In this document: piece after piece, positions 1 through 9,633 of the stretch
Position numbering within the stretch: the first letter of the stretch is position 1
How the letters are laid out: every line of letters starts with the position of its first letter
Source: Muscardinus avellanarius
Lineage: Eukaryota > Chordata > Mammalia > Rodentia > Gliridae
DNA: 64,000 bases
Assembly (NCBI GenBank): GCA_963383645.1
Contig: OY726559.1
Location: 121,820,239-121,884,238 of the forward strand
Direction of reading: 5' to 3'
Position numbers and translations under genes: made by a program
The notes under the pieces: model-generated
What the model saw: the letters and a program-made list of their open reading frames with translations, nothing else
What the model was told of the DNA's origin: nothing
Databases searched by the model: none

Positions 1-164
1 TGAAAGTTGTTCAATTTCAGTGTATGGGAAGAGTTTCACATAAGTTTAGAATTAGGGTTGCAGATAGCGTTACCAGTTCTATATCATTTAATTTAACTTC
101 TTAGATGCGGTAGTTTACCCTAGGCACAAAAGCTCGGAAAAGTGTTTCACATGTCATATATATG
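1..164. repeat. Chimeric monomer q/s at the left edge
   Basis: The 5' two thirds match monomer q (attagggttg, gatgcggtag). The 3' end matches monomer s (cacaaaagctcgg, then tttcacatg) instead of q's cataataattcgg. The same fusion ends the 2,686-bp blocks at 11993, 25459 and 62019, so the window opens inside another 2,686-bp block. Confidence 0.88.
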
Positions 165-167
165 TGA
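147..167. other. Dyad-symmetric monomer boundary (type example)
   Basis: CATATATATG at 155-164 is a perfect 10-bp palindrome. TCACAT (147-152) and ATGTGA (162-167) form inverted arms around a 9-base centre, and ACATGT just upstream is itself palindromic. The core recurs at most monomer boundaries, about every 164 bp. It is altered after n (catttatatg), q (catatgtatg), r (catatacatg) and e (longer AT run). A role in non-B DNA or chromatin positioning is inference. Confidence 0.75.
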
Positions 168-327
168 ATGTTGTTCAATTTCAGTGTATGGCAAGAGTTT
201 CACATAAGTTGAGAATTAGGATTGCACATTGCATTGCCAGTTCTATATCATGAATTTAACTTCCTATATGCGTTAGTTTACCCTAGGCCCAAAAGCTCGG
301 AAAAGTGTTTTACATGTCATATATATG
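165..327. repeat. Monomer a (163 bp), first of the reference 19-mer
   Basis: It is diagnosed by gcacattgcattgcc in the centre and by tatatcatgaattt where other monomers have tatatcatttag. It shares the gcacattg patch with monomer c. Confidence 0.9.
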
Positions 328-491
328 TGAAAGTTGTTCAATTTTAGTGTATTCCAATAGTTTCACATAAGTTTAGAATTAGGATTGCAGATAGCATTAA
401 CAGTTTTGTATCATTTAGTATAACTTCTTATATGCCTTAGTATACCCTAGGCATAAAAACTTGGAAAAGTGTTTTACATGTCATATATATG
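328..491. repeat. Monomer b (164 bp)
   Basis: It is diagnosed by tattccaatag and cataaaaacttgg. It belongs to the class with ttttgtatcatttagtataac and atgccttag, shared with e, h, l and n. Nearly every block junction in the window returns to b, so b is used here as block start. Confidence 0.9.
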
Positions 492-655
492 TGAAAGTGG
501 TTCAGTTTCAGTGTATGGCAAGAGTTTCACATAAGTTGAGAATTAGGATTGCACATTGCATTACCAGTTCTATATCATTTAGTTTAACTTCCTATATGCG
601 TTACTTTACCCTAGGCACAAAAGCTCGGAAAAGTGTTTTACATGTCATATATATG
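492..655. repeat. Monomer c (164 bp)
   Basis: It is diagnosed by gtggttcagtttcag and gcacattgcattacc. One frame stays open through the whole monomer, but only by chance (see rejected items). The copies at 4866, 16858, 18988, 27965, 35304, 39627, 41757, 49095, 53418 and 55548 have C in gttgagcatt where others have A. Confidence 0.9.
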
Positions 656-819
656 TGAAAGTTGTTCAATTTCAGTGTATTGCAAGAGTTTCATATAAGT
701 TTAGAATTAGGATTTCAAATAGCGTTAGCACTTCTATATCATTTAGTTTAACTACTTATATTCGTTAGTTTACCCTAGGCAGAAAAGCTCGGAAAACTGT
801 TTTACCTGTCATATATATG
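656..819. repeat. Monomer d (164 bp)
   Basis: It is diagnosed by tattgcaag, tttcatataag, atattcgttag, ggcagaaaagc and the 3' end ttttacctgtc. Confidence 0.9.
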
Positions 820-985
820 TGGAAATTGTTCAAATTTAGTGTATGGCAAGAGTTTCACAGAAGTTGAGAATTAGGATTGCAGATAGCATTACCAGTTTTG
901 TATCATTTAGTATAACTTCTTATATGCCTTAGTTTACCCTAGGCATAAAAACTCGGAAAAGTGTTTTACAAGTCATATATATATG
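820..985. repeat. Monomer e (166 bp, extra AT at the boundary)
   Basis: It begins tggaaattgttc and belongs to the same class as b (gtataacttc, atgccttag, cataaaaactcgg). The boundary AT run is one dinucleotide longer than usual. That extra AT is missing in the 3,012-bp blocks (near 37050 and 50840) and in the fused c/e monomer at 8817. Confidence 0.9.
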
Positions 986-1149
986 TGAAAGTTGTTCAAT
1001 TTCAGTGTATAGCAAGAGTTTCACAGAAGTTGAGAATTAGGATTGCAGATAGCATTACCAGTTCTATATCATTTAGTTTAACTACTTACATGCGTTAGTT
1101 TACCCCAGCCATAAAAACTCGGAAAAGTGTTGTACATGTCATATATATG
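986..1149. repeat. Monomer f (164 bp)
   Basis: It is diagnosed by gtatagcaag, acttacatgcg and accccagccat, so the usual CCTAGG is lost. A variant f* carries gcacattgcattacc in place of gcagatagcattacc, for example at 4059-4070. Confidence 0.9.
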
Positions 1150-1313
1150 TGGAAGTTTTTCAAATTCAGTGTATGGGGAGAGGTTCACATAAGTTTAGAA
1201 TTAGGATTGCAGATAGCAATAGCAATTTTATATCATTTATTTTAACTACTTATATGTGTTAGTTTACCCTAGGCACAAAAGCTCGGAAAACTGTTTTGCA
1301 TGTCATATATATG
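1150..1313. repeat. Monomer g (164 bp)
   Basis: It is diagnosed by tggaagtttttc, atggggagaggttc and gcaatagcaat. The 3' end is ttttgcatg, or ttttacctg in the variant g* that travels with f*. Confidence 0.9.
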
Positions 1314-1474
1314 TGAAAGTTTAATTTCAGTGTATGGGAAGAGTTTCACATAAGTTAAGAATTAAAATTGCAGATAGCATTACCAGTTTTGTATCATTTA
1401 TTATAACTTCTTATATGCCTTAGTTTACCCTTGGCATAAAAACTCGGAAAAGTGTTCTTTCTGTCATATATATG
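1314..1474. repeat. Monomer h (161 bp)
   Basis: Three bases are missing near the start (gtttaatttcag). It is also diagnosed by aagaattaaaattg, cccttggc and gttctttctgtc. Its closest relative in the unit is l. Confidence 0.9.
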
Positions 1475-1638
1475 TCAAAAATGTTCAATATCAGTATAAT
1501 GCAAGGGATTCAAATAAGTTTAGAATTAGGATTGCAGATAGTGTTAGCACTTCTATATCATTTAGTTTAACTTCTTATATGCGTTCTTTTACCTTAGGCA
1601 CAAAAGCGCGGAAAAGTGTTTTACATGTCATATATATG
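1475..1638. repeat. Monomer i (164 bp)
   Basis: It begins tcaaaaatg and carries tataatgcaaggg, agtgttagcac, accttaggc and aaaagcgcgg. Its closest relative in the unit is m. It is the last monomer of the 8-mer. Confidence 0.9.
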
Positions 1639-1720
1639 TGAAAGTTGTTCAATTTCTTATATGTGTTAGTTTACCCTAGCCACAAAAGCTTGGAAAAGTG
1701 TTTTACATATCATATATATG
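1639..1720. repeat. Half-length monomer j (82 bp)
   Basis: The start of a monomer (tgaaagttgttcaatttc) is joined directly to the 3' half (ttatatgtgttag), removing about 82 bp, half a monomer, with ttc at the join in both parents. Fourteen copies are present, starting at 1639, 5964, 10945, 13631, 20086, 24411, 29063, 32077, 37711, 42855, 45868, 51502, 56646 and 60971. All have the same breakpoint, so the deletion happened once, before amplification. Confidence 0.92.
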
Positions 1721-1870
1721 TGACATTGTATGGCAAGAGTTTCACATAAGTTTAGAATTAGGATTGCAGATAGCGTTAAAACTTTTATATCATTTATTTT
1801 AACTTCTTATATGGGTTAGTTTACCCTAGGCACAAAAGCTCGGAAAACTGTTTTACATGTCATATATATG
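1721..1870. repeat. Shortened monomer k (150 bp)
   Basis: It begins tgacattgtatgg: 14 bp (aagttgttcaattt) is absent near the start, with one nearby substitution. The rest resembles g (tttattttaac, ctcggaaaactg). It is always directly downstream of half-monomer j. Confidence 0.9.
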
Positions 1871-2031
1871 TGAAAGTTCAATTTCAGTGTATTGGAAGAG
1901 TTTCACATAAGTTAAGAATAAGGATTTCAGATAACATTACCAATTTTGTATCATTTAGTATAACTTCTTATATGCCTTAGTTTATCCTAGGCATAAAAAC
2001 TCGGAAACGTATTCTATATGTCATATATATG
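1871..2031. repeat. Monomer l (161 bp)
   Basis: It starts tgaaagttcaatttc, with a 3-bp loss in the same place as h. It has gtattggaag, aagaataagg and tttatcctagg. A private C (cggaaacgt) at 2008, 14000 and 32446 marks one subfamily of 3,014-bp units. Confidence 0.9.
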
Positions 2032-2195
2032 TCAAAGATGTTCAATTTCAGTATAATGCAAGAGATTCAAATAAGTTTAGAATTAGGATTTCAGATAGCG
2101 TTAGCACTTCTATATCATTTAGTTTAACTTCTTATATGCGTTCTTTTACCCTAGGCACAAATGCGCGGAAAAGTGTTTTACATGTCATATATATG
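2032..2195. repeat. Monomer m (164 bp)
   Basis: It begins tcaaagatg and has tataatgcaagag, gcgttctttt and aaatgcgcgg. It is close to i. Confidence 0.9.
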
Positions 2196-2359
2196 TGAAT
2201 GTTGTTCATTTTCCGTGTATGGCAAGAATTTCACAGAAGTTTACAATTAGGATTGCAGATAGCATTACCAGTTTTGTATCATTTAGTATAAATTCTTATA
2301 TGCCTTAGTTTACCATATGCATAAAACCTCGGAAAAGTGTTCTACATGTCATTTATATG
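2196..2359. repeat. Monomer n (164 bp)
   Basis: It is diagnosed by gttcattttccg, agtttacaatt, tataaattc, accatatgcat and catttatatg at the boundary, where the usual palindrome is broken. Confidence 0.9.
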
Positions 2360-2522
2360 TGAAAGTTGTTCAATTTCAGTGTATGGGAAGAGTTTCACAT
2401 AAATTTAGAATTAGGATGCAGATAGCACTAGCACTTTTATATCATTTAGTTTAACTACTTATATGCGTTAGTTTACCCTAGGCACAAAAGCTCGGAAAAG
2501 TGTTTTACATGTCATATATATG
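2360..2522. repeat. Monomer o (163 bp)
   Basis: It is diagnosed by cacataaattt, aggatgcag (one base shorter than the usual aggattgcag) and cactagcac. Confidence 0.9.
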
Positions 2523-2686
2523 TGAAAGTTGTTCAATTTCAGTGTATGGCAAGAATTTTACATAAGTTTAGAATTAGGATTTAAGATAGCGTTAGCACTT
2601 CTATATCATTTAGTTTAACTACTTATATGCGTTATTTTACCCTAGGCACAAAACCTCGGAAAACTGTTTTACATGTCATATATATG
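2523..2686. repeat. Monomer p (164 bp)
   Basis: It is diagnosed by caagaattttac, gatttaagatag, cgttattttac and aaaacctcgg. Copies in the three 2,686-bp blocks have gtaggg instead of gtatgg (G at 11853, 25319 and 61879). Confidence 0.9.
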
Positions 2687-2850
2687 TGAAAGTTGTTCAA
2701 TTTCAGTGTATGGGAAGAGTTTCACATAAGTTTAGAATTAGGGTTGCAGATAGCGTTACCAGTTCTATATCATTTAATTTAACTTCTTAGATGCGGTAGT
2801 TTACCCTAGGCATAATAATTCGGAAAAGGCTTGTACATGTCATATGTATG
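2687..2850. repeat. Monomer q (164 bp)
   Basis: It is diagnosed by attagggttg, ttaatttaac, gatgcggtag, cataataattcgg, aaaggcttg and an altered boundary catatgtatg. Confidence 0.9.
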
Positions 2851-3014
2851 TGATAGTTGTTCAATTTTAGTATATTGCAAGAGTTTCACATAAGTTTAGA
2901 ATTAGGATTTCAGACAGCGTTAGCACTTCTATATCAATTAGTTTAACTACTTATTTGCGTTAGTTTACCCTAGGCGCAAAGGCTGTTAAAATTGTTTTAC
3001 ATGTCATATACATG
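2851..3014. repeat. Monomer r (164 bp)
   Basis: It begins tgatagttg and has agtatattgc, cagacagcg, atatcaattag, atttgcg, ggcgcaaaggctg and boundary catatacatg. It is absent from the 2,686-bp blocks. Confidence 0.9.
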
Positions 3015-3178
3015 TGAAAGTTGTTCAAATTTAGTGTATGGCAAGAGTTTCACATAAGTTGAGAATTAGGATTGCAGATAGCATTACCACTTCTATTTCA
3101 TTTAGTTTAACTACTTATATGCGTTAGTTTACTGTAGTCACAAAAGCTCGGAAAAGTGTTTCACATGTCATATATATG
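3015..3178. repeat. Monomer s (164 bp), last of the 19-mer
   Basis: It is diagnosed by cacttctatttc, tttactgtagtcac (no CCTAGG) and tttcacatg at the 3' end. The next base begins monomer a again, closing the 3,014-bp period. Confidence 0.9.
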
Positions 3179-3341
3179 TGAATGTTGTTCAATTTCAGTG
3201 TATGGCAAGAGTTTCACATAAGTTGAGAATTAGGATTGCACATTGCATTGCCAGTTCTATATCATGAATTTAACTTCCTATATGCGTTAGTTTACCCTAG
3301 GCCCAAAAGCTCGGAAAAGTGTTTTACATGTCATATATATG

Positions 3342-4652
3342 TGAAAGTTGTTCAATTTTAGTGTATTCCAATAGTTTCACATAAGTTTAGAATTAGGATT
3401 GCAGATAGCATTAACAGTTTTGTATCATTTAGTATAACTTCTTATATGCCTTAGTTTACCCTAGGCATAAAAACTTGGAAAAGTGTTTTACATGTCATAT
3501 ATATGTGAAAGTGGTTCAGTTTCAGTGTATGGCAAGAGTTTCACATAAGTTGAGAATTAGGATTGCACATTGCATTACCAGTTCTATATCATTTAGTTTA
3601 ACTTCCTATATGCGTTACTTTACCCTAGGCACAAAAGCTCGGAAAAGTGTTTTACATGTCATATATATGTGAAAGTTGTTCAATTTCAGTGTATTGCAAG
3701 AGTTTCATATAAGTTTAGAATTAGGATTTCAAATAGCGTTAGCACTTCTATATCATTTAGTTTAACTACTTATATTCGTTAGTTTACCCTAGGCAGAAAA
3801 GCTCGGAAAACTGTTTTACCTGTCATATATATGTGGAAATTGTTCAAATTTAGTGTATGGCAAGAGTTTCACAGAAGTTGAGAATTAGGATTGCAGATAG
3901 CATTACCAGTTTTGTATCATTTAGTATAACTTCTTATATGCCTTAGTTTACCCTAGGCATAAAAACTCGGAAAAGTGTTTTACAAGTCATATATATATGT
4001 GAAAGTTGTTCAATTTCAGTGTATAGCAAGAGTTTCACAGAAGTTGAGAATTAGGATTGCACATTGCATTACCAGTTCTATATCATTTAGTTTAACTACT
4101 TACATGCGTTAGTTTACCCCAGCCATAAAAACTCGGAAAAGTGTTGTACATGTCATATATATGTGGAAGTTTTTCAAATTCAGTGTATGGGGAGAGGTTC
4201 ACATAAGTTTAGAATTAGGATTGCAGATAGCAATAGCAATTTTATATCATTTATTTTAACTACTTATATGTGTTAGTTTACCCTAGGCACAAAAGCTCGG
4301 AAAACTGTTTTACCTGTCATATATATGTGAAAGTTTAATTTCAGTGTATGGGAAGAGTTTCACATAAGTTAAGAATTAAAATTGCAGATAGCATTACCAG
4401 TTTTGTATCATTTATTATAACTTCTTATATGCCTTAGTTTACCCTTGGCATAAAAACTCGGAAAAGTGTTCTTTCTGTCATATATATGTCAAAAATGTTC
4501 AATATCAGTATAATGCAAGGGATTCAAATAAGTTTAGAATTAGGATTGCAGATAGTGTTAGCACTTCTATATCATTTAGTTTAACTTCTTATATGCGTTC
4601 TTTTACCTTAGGCACAAAAGCGCGGAAAAGTGTTTTACATGTCATATATATG
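3342..4652. repeat. HOR block 2: 8-mer b-i, 1,311 bp (f*g* variant)
   Basis: Monomer i runs straight into the next b, so j to a (1,703 bp) is absent relative to the 19-mer. It carries the f* patch (4059-4070) and the g* end. Monomer b here has a private T at 3456 (ccttagtttacc) where other b copies have A. Confidence 0.92.
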
Positions 4653-7600
4653 TGAAAGTTGTTCAATTTTAGTGTATTCCAATAGTTTCACATAAGTTTA
4701 GAATTAGGATTGCAGATAGCATTAACAGTTTTGTATCATTTAGTATAACTTCTTATATGCCTTAGTATACCCTAGGCATAAAAACTTGGAAAAGTGTTTT
4801 ACATGTCATATATATGTGAAAGTGGTTCAGTTTCAGTGTATGGCAAGAGTTTCACATAAGTTGAGCATTAGGATTGCACATTGCATTACCAGTTCTATAT
4901 CATTTAGTTTAACTTCCTATATGCGTTACTTTACCCTAGGCACAAAAGCTCGGAAAAGTGTTTTACATGTCATATATATGTGAAAGTTGTTCAATTTCAG
5001 TGTATTGCAAGAGTTTCATATAAGTTTAGAATTAGGATTTCAAATAGCGTTAGCACTTCTATATCATTTAGTTTAACTACTTATATTCGTTAGTTTACCC
5101 TAGGCAGAAAAGCTCGGAAAACTGTTTTACCTGTCATATATATGTGGAAATTGTTCAAATTTAGTGTATGGCAAGAGTTTCACAGAAGTTGAGAATTAGG
5201 ATTGCAGATAGCATTACCAGTTTTGTATCATTTAGTATAACTTCTTATATGCCTTAGTTTACCCTAGGCATAAAAACTCGGAAAAGTGTTTTACAAGTCA
5301 TATATATATGTGAAAGTTGTTCAATTTCAGTGTATAGCAAGAGTTTCACAGAAGTTGAGAATTAGGATTGCAGATAGCATTACCAGTTCTATATCATTTA
5401 GTTTAACTACTTACATGCGTTAGTTTACCCCAGCCATAAAAACTCGGAAAAGTGTTGTACATGTCATATATATGTGGAAGTTTTTCAAATTCAGTGTATG
5501 GGGAGAGGTTCACATAAGTTTAGAATTAGGATTGCAGATAGCAATAGCAATTTTATATCATTTATTTTAACTACTTATATGTGTTAGTTTACCCTAGGCA
5601 CAAAAGCTCGGAAAACTGTTTTGCATGTCATATATATGTGAAAGTTTAATTTCAGTGTATGGGAAGAGTTTCACATAAGTTAAGAATTAAAATTGCAGAT
5701 AGCATTACCAGTTTTGTATCATTTATTATAACTTCTTATATGCCTTAGTTTACCCTTGGCATAAAAACTCGGAAAAGTGTTCTTTCTGTCATATATATGT
5801 CAAAAATGTTCAATATCAGTATAATGCAAGGGATTCAAATAAGTTTAGAATTAGGATTGCAGATAGTGTTAGCACTTCTATATCATTTAGTTTAACTTCT
5901 TATATGCGTTCTTTTACCTTAGGCACAAAAGCGCGGAAAAGTGTTTTACATGTCATATATATGTGAAAGTTGTTCAATTTCTTATATGTGTTAGTTTACC
6001 CTAGCCACAAAAGCTTGGAAAAGTGTTTTACATATCATATATATGTGACATTGTATGGCAAGAGTTTCACATAAGTTTAGAATTAGGATTGCAGATAGCG
6101 TTAAAACTTTTATATCATTTATTTTAACTTCTTATATGGGTTAGTTTACCCTAGGCACAAAAGCTCGGAAAACTGTTTTACCTGTCATATATATGTGAAA
6201 GTTCAATTTCAGTGTATTGGAAGAGTTTCACATAAGTTAAGAATAAGGATTTCAGATAACATTACCAATTTTGTATCATTTAGTATAACTTCTTATATGC
6301 CTTAGTTTATCCTAGGCATAAAAACTCGGAAAAGTATTCTATATGTCATATATATGTCAAAGATGTTCAATTTCAGTATAATGCAAGAGATTCAAATAAG
6401 TTTAGAATTAGGATTTCAGATAGCGTTAGCACTTCTATATCATTTAGTTTAACTTCTTATATGCGTTCTTTTACCCTAGGCACAAATGCGCGGAAAAGTG
6501 TTTTACATGTCATATATATGTGAATGTTGTTCATTTTCCGTGTATGGCAAGAATTTCACAGAAGTTTACAATTAGGATTGCAGATAGCATTACCAGTTTT
6601 GTATCATTTAGTATAAATTCTTATATGCCTTAGTTTACCATATGCATAAAACCTCGGAAAAGTGTTCTACATGTCATTTATATGTGAAAGTTGTTCAATT
6701 TCAGTGTATGGGAAGAGTTTCACATAAATTTAGAATTAGGATGCAGATAGCACTAGCACTTTTATATCATTTAGTTTAACTACTTATATGCGTTAGTTTA
6801 CCCTAGGCACAAAAGCTCGGAAAAGTGTTTTACATGTCATATATATGTGAAAGTTGTTCAATTTCAGTGTATGGCAAGAATTTTACATAAGTTTAGAATT
6901 AGGATTTAAGATAGCGTTAGCACTTCTATATCATTTAGTTTAACTACTTATATGCGTTATTTTACCCTAGGCACAAAACCTCGGAAAACTGTTTTACATG
7001 TCATATATATGTGAAAGTTGTTCAATTTCAGTGTATGGGAAGAGTTTCACATAAGTTTAGAATTAGGGTTGCAGATAGCGTTACCAGTTCTATATCATTT
7101 AATTTAACTTCTTAGATGCGGTAGTTTACCCTAGGCATAATAATTCGGAAAAGGCTTGTACATGTCATATGTATGTGATAGTTGTTCAATTTTAGTATAT
7201 TGCAAGAGTTTCACATAAGTTTAGAATTAGGATTTCAGACAGCGTTAGCACTTCTATATCAATTAGTTTAACTACTTATTTGCGTTAGTTTACCCTAGGC
7301 GCAAAGGCTGTTAAAATTGTTTTACATGTCATATACATGTGAAAGTTGTTCAAATTTAGTGTATGGCAAGAGTTTCACATAAGTTGAGAATTAGGATTGC
7401 AGATAGCATTACCACTTCTATTTCATTTAGTTTAACTACTTATATGCGTTAGTTTACTGTAGTCACAAAAGCTCGGAAAAGTGTTTCACATGTCATATAT
7501 ATGTGAATGTTGTTCAATTTCAGTGTATGGCAAGAGTTTCACATAAGTTGAGAATTAGGATTGCACATTGCATTGCCAGTTCTATATCATGAATTTAACT

Positions 7601-7666
7601 TCCTATATGCGTTAGTTTACCCTAGGCCCAAAAGCTCGGAAAAGTGTTTTACATGTCATATATATG
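4653..7666. repeat. HOR block 3: full 19-mer, 3,014 bp
   Basis: Monomer c has the C variant at 4866. Monomer k ends in ttttacctgtc (near 6180) rather than the usual ttttacatgtc, a change I saw in no other k copy. Confidence 0.92.
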
Positions 7667-8652
7667 TGAAAGTTGTTCAATTTTAGTGTATTCCAATAGT
7701 TTCACATAAGTTTAGAATTAGGATTGCAGATAGCATTAACAGTTTTGTATCATTTAGTATAACTTCTTATATGCCTTAGTATACCCTAGGCATAAAAACT
7801 TGGAAAAGTGTTTTACATGTCATATATATGTGAAAGTGGTTCAGTTTCAGTGTATGGCAAGAGTTTCACATAAGTTGAGAATTAGGATTGCACATTGCAT
7901 TACCAGTTCTATATCATTTAGTTTAACTTCCTATATGCGTTACTTTACCCTAGGCACAAAAGCTCGGAAAAGTGTTTTACATGTCATATATATGTGAAAG
8001 TTGTTCAATTTCAGTGTATTGCAAGAGTTTCATATAAGTTTAGAATTAGGATTTCAAATAGCGTTAGCACTTCTATATCATTTAGTTTAACTACTTATAT
8101 TCGTTAGTTTACCCTAGGCAGAAAAGCTCGGAAAACTGTTTTACCTGTCATATATATGTGGAAATTGTTCAAATTTAGTGTATGGCAAGAGTTTCACAGA
8201 AGTTGAGAATTAGGATTGCAGATAGCATTACCAGTTTTGTATCATTTAGTATAACTTCTTATATGCCTTAGTTTACCCTAGGCATAAAAACTCGGAAAAG
8301 TGTTTTACAAGTCATATATATATGTGAAAGTTGTTCAATTTCAGTGTATAGCAAGAGTTTCACAGAAGTTGAGAATTAGGATTGCAGATAGCATTACCAG
8401 TTCTATATCATTTAGTTTAACTACTTACATGCGTTAGTTTACCCCAGCCATAAAAACTCGGAAAAGTGTTGTACATGTCATATATATGTGGAAGTTTTTC
8501 AAATTCAGTGTATGGGGAGAGGTTCACATAAGTTTAGAATTAGGATTGCAGATAGCAATAGCAATTTTATATCATTTATTTTAACTACTTATATGTGTTA
8601 GTTTACCCTAGGCACAAAAGCTCGGAAAAGTGTTTTACATGTCATATATATG
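7667..8652. repeat. HOR block 4: 6-mer b-g, 986 bp
   Basis: Monomers b to g are followed directly by b. The last monomer (8489-8652) starts as g but ends like a or i (cggaaaagtgttttacatg), so the junction is an in-register fusion that removed the rest of the unit. Confidence 0.9.
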
Positions 8653-9633
8653 TGAAAGTTGTTCAATTTTAGTGTATTCCAATAGTTTCACATAAGTTTA
8701 GAATTAGGATTGCAGATAGCATTAACAGTTTTGTATCATTTAGTATAACTTCTTATATGCCTTAGTATACCCTAGGCATAAAAACTTGGAAAAGTGTTTT
8801 ACATGTCATATATATGTGAAAGTGGTTCAGTTTCAGTGTATGGCAAGAGTTTCACATAAGTTGAGAATTAGGATTGCACATTGCATTACCAGTTCTATAT
8901 CATTTAGTTTAACTTCCTATATGCGTTACTTTACCCTAGGCACAAAAACTCGGAAAAGTGTTTTACAAGTCATATATATGTGAAAGTTGTTCAATTTCAG
9001 TGTATAGCAAGAGTTTCACAGAAGTTGAGAATTAGGATTGCAGATAGCATTACCAGTTCTATATCATTTAGTTTAACTACTTACATGCGTTAGTTTACCC
9101 CAGCCATAAAAACTCGGAAAAGTGTTGTACATGTCATATATATGTGGAAGTTTTTCAAATTCAGTGTATGGGGAGAGGTTCACATAAGTTTAGAATTAGG
9201 ATTGCAGATAGCAATAGCAATTTTATATCATTTATTTTAACTACTTATATGTGTTAGTTTACCCTAGGCACAAAAGCTCGGAAAACTGTTTTGCATGTCA
9301 TATATATGTGAAAGTTTAATTTCAGTGTATGGGAAGAGTTTCACATAAGTTAAGAATTAAAATTGCAGATAGCATTACCAGTTTTGTATCATTTATTATA
9401 ACTTCTTATATGCCTTAGTTTACCCTTGGCATAAAAACTCGGAAAAGTGTTCTTTCTGTCATATATATGTCAAAAATGTTCAATATCAGTATAATGCAAG
9501 GGATTCAAATAAGTTTAGAATTAGGATTGCAGATAGTGTTAGCACTTCTATATCATTTAGTTTAACTTCTTATATGCGTTCTTTTACCTTAGGCACAAAA
9601 GCGCGGAAAAGTGTTTTACATGTCATATATATG
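8653..9633. repeat. HOR block 5: 6-mer b, c/e, f-i, 981 bp
   Basis: Monomer c passes into the end of e (cacaaaaactcgg, then ttacaagtc), dropping two monomers. Then f, g, h and i follow. Together with block 4 it forms a short rearranged stretch of about 2 kb found nowhere else in the window. Confidence 0.9.
8817..8980. repeat. Chimeric monomer c/e
   Basis: The 5' part is c (gtggttcag, gcacattgc) and the 3' part is e-like (aaaactcgg, caagtcatatatatg). The length is 164 bp, because e's extra AT is missing. Confidence 0.85.

Larger units (their letters stand above)
328..3341. repeat. HOR block 1: full 19-mer, 3,014 bp (b to s, then a)
   Basis: This is the type copy of the long HOR. It belongs to the subfamily with C at 2008 in monomer l, shared with the blocks at 12320 and 30766. 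It starts the first of three 5,636-bp cassettes. Confidence 0.93.
328..5963. repeat. 5,636-bp cassette, copy 1
   Basis: The cassette is a 19-mer with C in l, an f*g* 8-mer, then b-c(C)-d-e-f-g-h-i. Similarity to copy 2 extends left to base 1. T at 3456 is the difference I noticed from copy 2. Confidence 0.85.

Noticed and set aside
46..62. TTAGGGTT in monomer q, resembling telomere repeat, and ACCCTA in many monomers
   Set aside because: Each occurs singly within a diverged monomer, never as a tandem run, so it is not interstitial telomeric DNA.
461..658. A 65-residue open frame repeated 29 times across the window (for example 461, 3475, 4786, 62479)
   Set aside because: It starts at a TTG in the end of monomer b and runs through monomer c only because c happens to lack stops in that frame. 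It recurs because c recurs. There is no recognisable domain or plausible promoter, and the copy number tracks the satellite.
656..819. Possible CENP-B-box-like site around attcgttag in monomer d
   Set aside because: It has TTCG but not the downstream CGGG spacing of the CENP-B box core, and other monomers lack even TTCG there.
1639..1720. Half-monomer j as a small RNA gene or promoter
   Set aside because: It is fully explained as a monomer with an internal deletion. TATA-like strings occur at all monomer boundaries and carry no specific promoter signal.
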